Shown here in pieces: positions 45,003 to 55,640 of a stretch of 64,000 bases of DNA; position 1 is the stretch's first letter; every line of letters starts with the position of its first letter. Under the pieces are notes generated by a model that had not been told where the DNA came from, did not search any database, and saw nothing but the letters and a program-made list of their open reading frames with translations. The translations under genes were made by a program, and so were the position numbers. The stretch is taken from NCBI GenBank assembly GCA_033032175.1, contig CM065325.1, positions 11,064,930 to 11,128,929 of the forward strand. Reading direction: 5' to 3'. The stretch comes from Saturnia japonica (taxonomy: Eukaryota > Arthropoda > Insecta > Lepidoptera > Saturniidae).

Positions 45003-46638
45003 ATGGATTTGTTCAGTGATGCGAGTGACGTTGAAATGTATGAAGCCGGTATATTTAATTCGGACTCAGATGATGCAGAATTCGAAGATCGAAGAGTTTA
45101 TACTCGAATAAATTATATGAGTGAATTTTCAGAATCTGAATTTATTTATAGATTTAGATTAAATAAAACGACAGTCGATGATTTGCTAAACAAAATAACA
45201 CCAGCGCTCAGAGTAAATTCTTCCAGGTTTGTAAATACCTATCATACTCGTTTAATATATTTTAAATTATAAAGTTAGATTCTTACTTTTCGAAACATTA
45301 TTGCTGATGTTTCAACACTAAGGTACAAAATTATTCAGTGATTAAAGTGATCTATAAAATTTTAGGAATAACGGCATTTCACCATTGCACCAGTTGCTGT
45401 TGACTTTAAGGTTTTACGCATTGGGTACTATGCTTTTATCTGTAGCTGACTTTGTTGGCGTATCAAAAGCATCAGCAAGCAGAATTGTGTCTGATGTATC
45501 TCGCGCTATAGCTGGATTGTATCCTCAATACGTAAAGATACTGGACAATACACAGAATGCCTTTCATGACATCGCAGGATTCCCAAGGGTTCTTGGTGCA
45601 ATTGATTGTACACATATTCCCATACAGTCACCTGGTAAGTTGCTACCTACTCTATTGCATGTGCTGATTCACTGAAAGATTTTTCATATTTATGAACAAT
45701 ATAGATACTGTATAGATAGAAAATACTTTACTTTGTTTTAATATATAATTCTTTATAATGTAATTCTTCATGCAAGTGACAAAATTATTCTTTTTTGTTT
45801 TTGTGAAATAATTACATACCACATGTACTTTATGTGCAGTGAATAATAAATTGGATTATAAGCTAGTTAAAATTTAATCCTGATGAGTAAAATATAGTAT
45901 TTTAGAGGTACATACAATGGTAATTATGAAGATAGGATATTTTTCTTTTTAGATTCAAATATAGGAGAAGAATTCAGGAATAGAAAAGGCATATTTTCAA
46001 TTAATGTTCAAGGAGTCTGCAATGCAGACTTGGTATTTATGAATGTTGTTGCTCGCTGGCCTGGGTCTGCTCATGATTCTACTATATTTAACAATTCTTT
46101 TCTTAAAAGTAAGTATTTCTATACCAAAAAAATATAATAAAAGGTTTGTACATCGTTTTATTTAGAATGATTGTATTAATGTTTTATTAACATTTCAGTA
46201 CAATGTGAAGATGACATATTTGGAAATAGATGGCTCATTGGAGACAGTGCTTATCCTTGTACTTCATACCTCTTGACTCCACTACTCAACCCTACCTCTT
46301 TTACAGAGAATCGTTACAATGAAGCACATATAAAGACTAGAAATACCATAGAAAGGTTAATTTTAATATTACATGCATATTAATATTATTAAATAAACTT
46401 ATAGTAGTAGTAGTTACTTAATATACTATTTTTCAGATGTTTTGGTGTTTGGAAAAGGCGTTTCCCAGTCCTGTCACTGAAAATTCGCCTGGCTTTACAA
46501 ACAACACAAGCTATTATTATTGCAACTTCCGTGTTACATAATATTTGCAGAATTAATAATATATATGATGTGGAACCTGAAGTTGAGATACCAATTGAAC
46601 CAAGTGATTTTCCCCATATTGAAGGAATAAGTAATTAA
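45003..46638 (+). CDS. PIF/Harbinger transposase, five exons
   Basis: A DDE (DDE_Tnp_4-type) nuclease that excises and inserts the element. Exons inferred at 45003-45226, 45366-45634, 45953-46108, 46199-46355 and 46437-46638, all with GT-AG introns and matching phases, give 335 residues, about the family's usual length. An acidic N-terminus (1-30) precedes FIYRFRLNKTTVDDLLNKIT and a helix-turn-helix-like stretch (LLLTLRFYALGTMLLSVADF, then VGVSKASASRI). Catalytic positions are D155 (LGAIDCTHIPI), D206 (GSAHDSTIFNNS) and an E in NEAHIKTRNTIERCFGVWK (probably E268). The GDSAYP motif and the end ATSVLHNICRIN are typical. The ATG at 45003 is the first in frame. It looks intact. Confidence 0.93.
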
Positions 46639-47244
46639 AGTAACAGTATCAGACAAGAACTGATAAACAATTATTTTGGGTATGTATATATAACATGTAC
46701 ATGTGATTTGTTTCCCATTAGGGCTAGAAATTTATTTAATTTACAGTTATTCATATTTTTCTTTCAGATCTTAATTACAGCTGATCTCCACAAAGGGTGG
46801 CTGTGAACAAATTATATGTATGTGGTCACCAAAGATAAAAGTAATAAACTACATACACAACCATTTATGTTATTTTATTTTCTATTTAAAGAACTCCTAG
46901 AACTAGTGAAATTCATTAAGAATTTCTCAACATCTTATTAATTGCTATCAAATCTATGTAGGTATATGTATAAATAATATAATTTACCAAATTCAATTAT
47001 GACCCTTCATTATCAAAAAATATTATTAATAGTGTTTCTGGGACCAATAAAACAACAACAGGATGTCTCAAGACCTTATTATATTAAAATATCATACTAA
47101 TACATTATCATTAACCAAAACTATATACTAGTGAAAACATTTAGGTATACAAATAACAATATCTACATAATACTAGGCACACACAGTTTATATTGAACTG
47201 AAAAACATACAAATAAGTATTATAGTCTCTACACACTATTATTA

Positions 47245-48457
47245 TTATTTACTGTCACTGGTGTCACACTGCACATTGTTTTTCATCTTTTCTATTTCTA
47301 ATTTTAATTTTACATTTGATAAGTTAACATTATCTGCTTTGGCTTGGAAATATGCAGCCAAAGCCAGGTCCTTATCTCTCCGTGCTCTCTGTACTTCTTC
47401 AGACAGCTTTCGTCGTTTGTTTACTATAAATAAAATAAATAAATCAGTTCATTAATAATATATCTACCATACTTAGGTATTTTTAACAATAACAGCCTCA
47501 AAATGAAATCAGTACCCATTATAATTATATCAAATTAAGCTAGGCCACCATTTTACAATTACATACCATTTATACCTACATAAATTAATATGTATGCTAC
47601 AAAGACCAACACAAACAAAAGCTGTGAGCATACCAAATACTTGTTTATTTACAATTTTTCTCTCTATATTTTGTCATGAGTATATAAAAATTGCAAAAGC
47701 AACTTACCAGAGTTTCTTGGTGTGTTAAAAAGAAAGTGTTTTTTTGGTGTGAAATTAGTTTCAATCTCACCACCTCCACACTCAAAACCACCACTACCAC
47801 CCTCCACCAAAGCACCATTGTCCTTTTCTATCCCTGTATTTGGTAAAGACCCAAGATCTATAATTTCTACAACAGTTCCAGGTTCTCTATCACCCCCAAA
47901 TTCAACAGTGAAGCCACTGCATGTAGCACCCAATATAGATGCTACACGGTCTAATGCTTCATCTGGAGGGATGTACATCTTTCCACCTCCAGTCTGGGAA
48001 TAGAAAAATATCATTAAAACAAGATGTATGAGTGTGTTGCAATATACTTTTTTTATTGCATGCAGTACGAACCTTTACATTATTTTCGCGTATAATAGCA
48101 TTACGTTTCCTTGCTGCTTTTTTTAAATTTTCCCATTTTAGTCTAAGTTGTTCGGGGCGACGCATTTCACCCGCTATCGCACTAAAATCGTGCGCTATCG
48201 CTCTCCATGCGTCGTCCTTTAATTTATTATTTGTGGCATTTGTTGCCTTTGATGTAAGGGCAGGCTGCTTTGATATTAAATCTAAAAGACAAATTACTTC
48301 ATCTTTTCCGAGGGCCTTTGACTTCATCTGAAAATAAGTATATGCATTTTAGGCGCGAAACAACAACAACAAAAGGCAAGCAATGTATCGTAGTAAAATT
48401 ATTATTCAATTCATTATGTACAATATGCAGAATACTTACGTTGTTTAGTTGAGCCAT
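47245..48457 (-). CDS. Harbinger Myb/SANT-like DNA-binding protein, four exons
   Basis: PIF/Harbinger elements carry a second gene whose Myb/SANT-like product binds the element ends and helps import the transposase. Exons inferred at 48457-48440 (MAQLNN), 48327-48073, 47993-47708 and 47423-47245 join in phase through GT-AG introns to give 245 residues. Residues about 15-85 form the trihelical domain (KDEVICLLDLISKQPAL, DDAWRAIAHDFSAIAG, RRPEQLRLKWENLKKAARKR), close to the zeste-type Myb_DNA-bind_5 family. An acidic Gly/Pro-rich middle follows, then a charged C-terminal helix (RRKLSEEVQRARRDKDLALA, AYFQAKADNVN). A start at the second Met (48327) is also possible. It converges on the transposase, with 0.6 kb between stops. 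Confidence 0.9.
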
Positions 48458-48983
48458 TGTATCCAATATTTAATTATAAAAAATAAAAGTAAAACACACA
48501 CTAGTTAATTAGAAAACGGAAATCTGTTTCGACTTTTTACAGCAATGAAATGAAGACGTATGAAATGTCAATGTGAAAGAACTATGAACAATATTAGTTA
48601 ACTGTCAAACAGGTTCAAACAACGTTTTGTTGTTTCTTGTTTCGAATTTGTAGAATTTCATCATGACAGGTGCAAACTGTGTTTCATAAATACATATTTT
48701 TGTTTATTAAACATTATAAAATATTGTTATTACTTAATCATAATAATTATCCTAAATAAAAATATTAATTATGCTTATGTTGTTTATGTTATACATGACG
48801 CAATAAGTTTTAAACGCAAAAACAAAACGTTTCGGAGGGACGCTCTTACTGGAGTTAGAAGTTTTTATCTATCTATAGTCATAACTAAGTTTGTAGGAAT
48901 AGTGTTATTGAAACACCAGTCATAGATAGATTAGAAAATACAAATTAACTCCGATAGCTACTAACATATAACTACAGGTAGAT

Positions 48984-48997
48984 TATTGGAACCGGCC
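48984..48997 (-). repeat. Right terminal inverted repeat core of the Harbinger
   Basis: TATTGGAACCGGCC, an exact inverted match to 44682-44695. Confidence 0.92.
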
Positions 48998-49001
48998 ATT
49001 A

Positions 49002-49565
49002 GATCAGATAACCCAGTTAGGTTACGTCAGTGTTGCCAACGACACCGTAATTACGGTAAAAACACCATAATCAGCATTAATCCACCTCTACCGTTCAATT
49101 GTAATTAAGATAGCAAAAAACACCTTAATACCCGAATCCGACCCGTTGACGATAGTGTTTTACAAAAATCTTAAAAATTTCAATATCGTTTATATTTCTA
49201 GTAAACGTAATAAACATTTTTGCGAATTTTAATTACATACTATTTTCTCTACGCTACGATATTTTTGTTTGATTCTACTGACTACTCTAAACAAAAGTCT
49301 ATGTAATTCTCGGGCATTCCCTCAATAGAGCGATATCAACTAGCAGATATTGTGTGAACGAATTCAACAGGTTTAATTCGATTTGACCATAGAATTATGA
49401 ACTCGGCGTGTTGAGTATAGAACCAGAACAACGGTCTCGCCTGTCTTACCACCTATACATGAATTTTTCATGTATGTCTTCCCCGACGCCTGTACCTGCG
49501 CTCAGTCTGTTCACACGTTTCGTCCAGTGCTTATCTCTGTCAAAATAATACTTTTACGAAGCAAA
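49002..49565. other. Flank and probable 5' region of the THAP relic
   Basis: No coding frame. CAGTGTTGCCAAC at 49029-49041 is the reverse of the TGGCAACACTG found before the UXT gene at 52541. A GC-richer patch at 49420-49545 precedes the THAP start codon. Confidence 0.4.
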
Positions 49566-50365
49566 ATGTCTAATTGTGCAGTGAAAACTTGTAAGAACCA
49601 TTAAAGAAAGAAAAACCTGAAATCTAGTGGTATCTCTTTTCATGTGTAAGTACTGATGGAATATTATTTTGCGTCAAAATAATTATTAATTACATGACAC
49701 GCTGCCATGGCAGTTCAGTTTACTCAAGACGCTGTAGTGTTGTGCCTACACTTGATTGTATCGAGTGACTATTTTTACTAACCTAACCTACATTTACGAA
49801 TTTTATGAATATAGACTAGGTCCTACCTTATTTAATTAATATTGTTTCTTTTAAGTATGATTCTAAATATAATTCTAAATATTCTATAATTTATTTTGTC
49901 ATTAATTGTTCATGGTTAGTGTCACTATATAACTATACTTACTTTAATTTTCATTGTATTTATTTTAGATTGAGGAAACTGTACAAGAAAATGAAAATGA
50001 AATGGATGTTGAAGTCACTGCTAGTTTTGTACCAGATATGATTATTGATTCTCCTCGCAAAAAAAAAAAAACTAAAATCACGTATAGAATGACTGGAACG
50101 TATATCGCATCAACGTTTATTAAAAATAAAATGCCTACAGTGCCATCAAAGGCGTTTGAAGCGTAAATTATTTCGCATGGAGGATTTACTTCAAGACTTG
50201 AAAAAGAAAGATTTAATGAACAAAACTGATGTCCATATATTAAGCGGAATCAATATCTCAAGTGCTGAAATAATTAAGAGACAGTTTATTCAAAGTAAAA
50301 ATCTTCCCAATGAAAAGAAATACTCGGAAAATCTTAGGAAAAGAGACAGACTTACAATAAATTAA
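49566..50365 (+). pseudogene. THAP-domain gene, broken
   Basis: From the ATG at 49566 the sequence reads MSNCAVKTCKNH, an in-frame TAA, then RKKNLKSSGISFH and a donor GTAAGT at 49646. This is the start of a THAP C2CH zinc finger (CxxxxC ... GISFHxFP). An acceptor at 49968 opens a last exon with an acidic stretch and SPRKKKK. A one-base slip in a 13-A run and a TGA follow. Then comes a coiled-coil segment RRLKRKLFRMEDLLQDLKKK, DLMNKTDVHILSGINIS and a stop at 50363-50365. THAP proteins and P-element transposases have this layout. The exon with the rest of the zinc finger is missing. The lesions make a THAP protein impossible without repair, though the last 69 codons remain open. Confidence 0.75.
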
Positions 50366-50492
50366 TTTTATTTGAAGGTTCTTGAAAATGTTTTAACATT
50401 TTGTTATTATATATATTATTGTTGGGTACGCAGCACGTCACACGCGTCGATAGGGCGAGTGACGTCAACCCGGGTTGGACGGGTTTGTTAAT

Positions 50493-50521
50493 CTTATAGG
50501 ATTTCTTAAAAATCCTATAAG
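50493..50521. other. Perfect 12-bp hairpin
   Basis: CTTATAGGATTT and AAATCCTATAAG form a perfect stem around the loop CTTAA. No T run follows, so it is not a bacterial-type terminator. It could be an RNA structure of the candidate LTR. Confidence 0.7.
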
Positions 50522-50694
50522 ACGCCGGATGCCCGCCTCGTGGCGATTATTCGTGCCGATCCGAAGTGCTCGATACGGGGTTCTGAGGTGTGCGATATCG
50601 CACAAGCTCACTCGAAAATGAAACACAAACTTTCACTAACAACGTAACCGAGCCGACCGATCTGTCTATGTAACCGGAAGTCTTCAATATGTTC

Positions 50695-50900
50695 CGTAGT
50701 GGCGCTAGTGTCAATAAGTTTAAGGTTCGGATGAATCCCGTGGTGGCGCTAGTGTCGATAAGTTGCAAGGTTCCGATGAATTCCGTGGTGGCGCTAGTGT
50801 CGTTAAGTTGCGAGGTTCCGTTAAATTCCGTGGTGGCGCTAGTGTCGATGGTTGCAAGGTTCCGTTGATTCCCGTAGTAGCGCTAGTGTCGATGGTCTTC
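50695..50900 (+). repeat. 45-bp tandem repeat, about five units
   Basis: GGCGCTAGTGTC recurs at 50701, 50745, 50790, 50835 and, as AGCGCTAGTGTC, at 50879, a period of 44-45 bp. Units also share AAGGTTCCG and ATTCCGTGGT. On the minus strand the 45-bp length keeps one frame open (NLSTLAPPRDSSEP-like units), so that frame is a product of the repeat. Confidence 0.9.
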
Positions 50901-51971
50901 TTTTGTAGGCGGTCGGAGGTCGGTCGGTTAGTGCTTAGCAACGCCTGCAGGATTGAGAATGAAGACTGCGGCGTTACCATAAAGGGGGCCCCTTGCGCTC
51001 GGGCAAAAAGTGCTCCATTTCTATTCGATTTTTACTATGGTCGGCTCGGTTTTCCGTCTATATTTATTTAACTATTAAACTTATATACAAACTTCTTATG
51101 CCTAATTATTCTATGTTGTATTCCCTATCTATAAACATAACTTATTCTATACTTAATTTATACTACGCGCCCGTATAAACGAAATACCCGGTCCCGAACA
51201 CGGATCGATACATTCTTTACATAGTTTCGGGACGCGGGCCGAGCGCGTTACTTATATAAATTATTATTCTATCTTAAATCTATGGGGAATAATTAGACAA
51301 TTATGTACACTATTTATTTCAATGTTTTATAGCTACTTATCATCTATTCTACGCTAAATCTATATATTGTCAATATCTTATATCTATATCTTGTATGTTC
51401 TTTATTCTATAATTCGATATATAACATTCTATATTAAATAATTTATCTATTCTATAATATAATATAATATAATAATTCTATATAAATCTATTTCATTATG
51501 TCTTGTATGAGGCGATGCCGCTGTCGCCAACAATTATGTATTTAGTGGTTAAGATAATTATGTTATCATTATTATAATAAACAAGTAAAATAAACATTTG
51601 TCGAAGTTATTTTTAACACCAACGAATATATCGATACAATGTCCGTGCCGGCGGACAACGCACATCACTTTAGAGATAAGGGACAAACCACGCCCTACCC
51701 CTTGCCCTTCCTTACACCCGCGTAAATGAATCGCATTGTTTCGATACTTATAACAAGTTTTGCACTCTCTAGGTACAGTGAGCGGACTTTATTACTCTAT
51801 GGATTTGACTATCGACAGACAGGTTGTTGGCGGGGCGGCGCGACATTTTGGTCCCAACGTTGGTAGCTGATAACGTGACGAAGCTTTGGCTCCAAGGGTG
51901 GGGACATTGGTGGTGTGGAGCCAAGTTCTTTTTTTTAATATACAAACTGGATCATTTCATAGTTCCATGTT

Positions 51972-52285
51972 AAAAAATGGATAGGTTAAAAGCGGTTGGT
52001 ACAGATTGTGACCACCATACACATATTAATAAAATAAAGATCTTCACAGTGACTTTCCTTTGGCTTGTCGTGTTTAGGGATCAACCGATATATATCCAGC
52101 AAGCAAGTGGAGTAGTAGAAGGTCACGACTACTATATTCATAGTGATAAAATAAACATCTTCAAAGTAACTTTCTATTGGTTTGTCGTGTTTCGGGCTCA
52201 CCCATTGAATTTTTCTTCTTTTTTTTTTTAAATATTCGCTAAGATGTTTCACTTCTGCCGGGTATCCTGTGACACGACGACTCAT
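51972..52285 (+). repeat. Repeat D, tandem pair of 117-bp units
   Basis: Units start near 52004 (GATTGTGACCACCATACACA) and 52121 (GGTCACGACTACTATATTCA), exactly 117 bp apart as in the copy at 39895. The lead-in (AAAATGGATAGGTTAAAAGC) and tail (TAAGATGTTTCACTTCTGCC, GGGTATCC) are also shared. Confidence 0.75.
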
Positions 52286-52540
52286 TTTGAATTGAGATTT
52301 TTGGGCACCTACGGCAACGAAACGTTTTCTTAATGGGACGTTATATTATTATTATGTTAACTATATATGTATCTATGTATGTATGTAATTTAATGATATT
52401 CATTAATATAGTTTTTTTGTACTAAAATTTTGTTAAAATAGTAACAAAGTAATTATACCGTACTTTAAATATATATTACAAGACAATTGCAAAAATTGTA
52501 CCGTATTTTTTGATGAATTCCAGGATCAAATAGATTTCAG

Positions 52541-52551
52541 GGTTGGCAACA
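52541..52551 (+). promoter_or_regulatory. Possible core-promoter motif of the UXT gene
   Basis: TGGCAACACTG lies 210 bp before the UXT start codon and resembles insect core-promoter motif 1 (YGGTCACACTR). An inverted copy occurs 5' of the THAP relic at 49029. The role is inferred from position only. Confidence 0.3.
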
Positions 52552-52760
52552 CTGAATGATGTCAACACTTGTCACTTTTTATAATAGTTTTTCTTTTTAC
52601 CTTTGCGAGTTATATTTACGAGTACTTGTAATTATTTGTAAAATGATAAAAAAATAAGAGTAGGTAATGTTTCAAAATAATGTGACGGAAATCTTACTCT
52701 TCTTTTGTTACAATCACCTAAACGAAGACCTATCAAGAACCTGAAGTTTTATAACCTCGA

Positions 52761-53234
52761 ATGCAAATTGGTGACTATAATAGTATGGAGCAAAACATGA
52801 GCAATTCTAATGTCGACGAAGCGGTTCTAAAATACGAACACTTCATAAACGATGTACTTAAAGAGGATCTACGGCAATTAGAAATAAGATTAAATCAAAT
52901 CAATATAGAATTATCAGACCTTTTTCAACAGAAACACGTTTTAAAAGTTGTAACGGATAAAAAAGTGCACCCTACCGGTTTTAAATCTCAAGTTGACATC
53001 GGGTGCAGCTTCTTTATGGAAGCATCTGTGACGGATACGTCTAAATTACTAATGAATATAGGCCTAAATCATTATTTAGAATTCAGTTTGCAGGAAGCTA
53101 ATAAATATTTAGACATTCGGATTGCAGCTTTTGAGACAAAAGCAGAAGAAGTTCGTGAGAAGGCGGCACAAACAAAAGCTCATATTAAATTAATGTTGCT
53201 TGGCATATCACAGTTGCAAGGTGTGGTAAGGTGA
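52761..53234 (+). CDS. UXT: UXT homologue, prefoldin-like subunit, intronless
   Basis: UXT is an alpha-type prefoldin-like protein of the URI/R2TP-associated complex, acting in nucleus and cytoplasm in assembly of large protein complexes and in transcription. The frame encodes 157 residues, the same length as human UXT. A long N-terminal helix (about 15-60) is followed by the beta-hairpin region with the diagnostic strings KSQVDIGCSFFMEASVTDTS and YLEFSLQEANKYLD. A C-terminal coiled coil ends LMLLGISQLQGVV, matching the family's final LEGLRELQ. The first Met (52761) is used; Met9 (52785) is also possible. No intron is needed. AATAAA lies at 53535. It is the only confident non-transposon gene in the window. 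It could be a retrocopy, but there are no breaks in the frame. Confidence 0.9.
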   Translation: MQIGDYNSMEQNMSNSNVDEAVLKYEHFINDVLKEDLRQLEIRLNQINIELSDLFQQKHVLKVVTDKKVHPTGFKSQVDIGCSFFMEASVTDTSKLLMNIGLNHYLEFSLQEANKYLDIRIAAFETKAEEVREKAAQTKAHIKLMLLGISQLQGVVR

Positions 53235-55037
53235 AAATTGTGGATAATACAGTTTTTTATTTATTTTAATTATATCATTTATTGTAGAACACTCTAGTAC
53301 AAGTTTAGTTCATAAGGTTTCTAAACTGTAATATAGGCTGTTAATCTAAGGTATATGTGTATATTGAAGGCAAACTATCATAAGTCACATTTAGCTAATT
53401 ATTGAGTACCTATACACTTAAATTCTCATCAACATTATTCATGTATGTCAGTGGTTTATAGAATTTTTATGAATGTGTAAGGAATTCTGAGTAATTTTTT
53501 AGTTTTTCATAAAAGGTTAACAGGTAGTTCTTTGAATAAAAAAATATGTTAATAAAATATTGCTGATTAATTGAACAATGGACTTAGGATAGTATACCTC
53601 CTGTATACAGTTATATGAACAAGGATTATAGGAACCTCTATAGGTAAAACCATCAACATAATCAAAGTAATTGATCAAGGTGCTTTACAGAGATACAAGG
53701 AAGCACACTTGGGAGCTCCGATTCCATAAGTGCTTGGGGCTTTAGCAACCATTTTTATTGTTATAATTAATAAATATCTAGACGACCAAGCTGCACTCTG
53801 TATCTTATAAAAGAAACACCGATTTATTGGAGCCATTTTTGAGAAACAAATTACTTAAATAATTATATAAGAATTGCTCACTTAATAGTATTGGTTATAT
53901 AGTTATAATTATTAATATATAGTAACAAGTGTAAATAATTAATATTAAGTAAGTAGTTAATGGTGCAGACAGTGTAGGACACACAGAAAAATGTTATAAA
54001 TAAAGAGATGCATTCTTTATTGTCCATTTTAGTATATATTTACCTATGCTACCTACATTTTTTAAATGCAACATGTGTCTATTTTGTGATCTGTATGTTT
54101 ACTTGCAATATGAGTTTGCTGGATGGATATAGTTTTTTTATTGATTAGTTGCGATTTATTTGAATATTTATTCATCAGATGGTGTGAATTATTCTTTTCA
54201 CCACTATGCCATTTATTTTACATGTGTTGTTTAATAAGCGCAAGGTTTTCTAAAAGCTGGTGCTTCTGAAGTGGACTGTTTGATTTTCTATTTGACTTTA
54301 ATTTGAATTTGAATTTTTCCCCTTTGAATGCTAAGATTACAGGTAGATTATTTATGTTCAAAATTACTTATAAATAGAATAATTTGGGGTTTGTAAACTC
54401 ACTATCAGTTGGATTGTTCAATGTTTAAAATAAATATATTTCAAATTTTGTGTTCTTTTTATGTTATTTAAACCATTTTCGTATCTGATCCTTCTAGAAT
54501 CTACAGCCTGATTATGCAATAAATGCATATTACTTGATATTGTAATTATTGGAAGTATTTGCTACTCTATATTGTAAAGACCTCACACCATTTGGTGCTA
54601 CTGCAATAATGATGAAATACAGTTTTGAGATATTGTAATTGTAAAGATTGAAATGGTTGGTACTAAAGTTTGGGTTTCAAAAACTGTAACTATATTTCAA
54701 AGTGGTATACAAGTATCTTAAATTCCCCATTATTCACACCTACTACAATCTATTAATTGTTGGATGATTGTTAATAAATCATTTATTGTTATTACCATGA
54801 AAGCAAGTGACTTAGCATTAAGAAATTTTATTTTTCTCGGGACAGTAATTTTGTTCAATATTTAAAAGTGTACACTTGCTACAAGAATATTAAGGTTATG
54901 AACGGAAAATTAAGTTTTATAACATATTTTGGACGTTCATCATTATTGCAGTGGACCCTTCAAATGTAAATTCAGTAGTCTCTATTGGTAAAAACATGTA
55001 ATTTTTTATTTATAAAATTGTTATAGGTTTACTGTTA
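53235..55037. other. UXT 3' region, then AT-rich DNA
   Basis: Possible poly(A) signals AATAAA occur at 53535, 53551 and 53999. The rest has no gene, repeat shared in the window or RNA feature that I recognise. Confidence 0.5.
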
Positions 55038-55285
55038 TGGCCATAATCTCACCTGATCTTAAATGGCGATGTGGCCCAAGATGAGCATGCTAAGCCTATT
55101 GGAAGACTGGTTCTTAAGTGCTGCTGCCAGAACACGATAAAATTAACTTGAGGGTGGTAGCTAGCCAGGCAGGCTTTAGGAAAAGCCCTACCGCCATGCG
55201 TTATGGTTTGATCACGATGTTTTCCTTCACCGAAAGCTCAGGCTCATTGTAGGGATTTGAACTCACGTCGATTCTTCTAACTTCT
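55038..55285 (-). mobile_element. tRNA-derived SINE, type 1, 5'-truncated
   Basis: Plus-strand text ATAATCTCACCTGATCTTAA, GCCTATTGGAAGACTGG, CTTGAGGGTGGTAGCTAGCC and TCACGATGTTTTCCTTCACC is the reverse of the family. Box B (GGATTTGAACTCACG on the plus strand) is decayed, and the head with box A is missing. Confidence 0.8.
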
Positions 55286-55299
55286 TTGCGACTAATAAG

Positions 55300-55640
55300 C
55301 TCATGGGTGTTGTCAGAAAGTTTGGCCGGAAAGTCGGGGGTACTAGGAAAAAACTAATGTGGCCAGGGGGACAAGTAAGGAAAAAGTAATGTATGTTGGT
55401 AAACTTGGCAATATAACTCTACAACACATGGTGGTAAATACGGTACAGTTAAAAAAAAAGGTGACCGTCGCGTCGGTGATAGATTCTATCGACAGTCGTT
55501 ACCCTCATACCGGTCTGCTGAAATGCCTCTTTGCGCCTTGTTTGGAAGACCCAATATCAGGAGGAATGAAAATGTTGGCTGGAAGAACGTTGTACATACG
55601 GAGGGTTGTCACGCGCTTTAGGGGCAGCTAAAATTTTAAT
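55300..55640 (+). other. Open frame of unknown origin
   Basis: A 90-codon frame (55359-55631, first codon GTG-like rather than ATG; in-frame ATGs at 55389 and 55428) follows the SINE. It has moderate GC content and a protein-like look (SVIDSIDSRYPHTGLLKCLF, APCLEDPISGGMKMLAGRTL). I recognise no family. It could be a relic of a mobile element. Confidence 0.25.

Larger units (their letters stand above)
44681..48998. mobile_element. PIF/Harbinger DNA transposon, apparently complete
   Basis: The ends share GGCCGGTTCCAATA (44682-44695) with its reverse complement (48984-48997), and the similarity continues more loosely for about 25 bp. TTA lies immediately outside on each side (44678-44680, 48999-49001), the usual PIF/Harbinger target duplication. 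Inside are the two genes such elements need, in convergent order: a DDE transposase (plus) and a Myb/SANT DNA-binding protein (minus). All inferred splice sites are GT-AG and no stop or frameshift was found in either. Total 4,318 bp. The outermost bases (C at the left, A at the right) do not pair. Confidence 0.95.
50422..51851 (+). other. Candidate long LTR or LTR-element remnant
   Basis: This 1.4-kb block differs from its flanks, with GC-rich and CpG-rich parts at both ends. It begins TGTTGGGTACGCAGCACGTC and reaches GGCGCGACA, so TG...CA ends are possible. Directly after it, TTTTGGTCCCAACGTTGG resembles a primer-binding region. It contains a 29-bp hairpin and a 45-bp tandem repeat. No second LTR or pol sequence is in the window, so this rests on form alone. 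Confidence 0.3.

Noticed and set aside
47722..48331. Plus-strand frames of 93-99 codons
   Set aside because: They overlap exons of the minus-strand Myb/SANT gene and are shadows.
50720..50980. 86-codon minus frame with Pro/Ser/Thr repeat units
   Set aside because: The 45-bp tandem repeat keeps the frame open; no start context or conserved domain.
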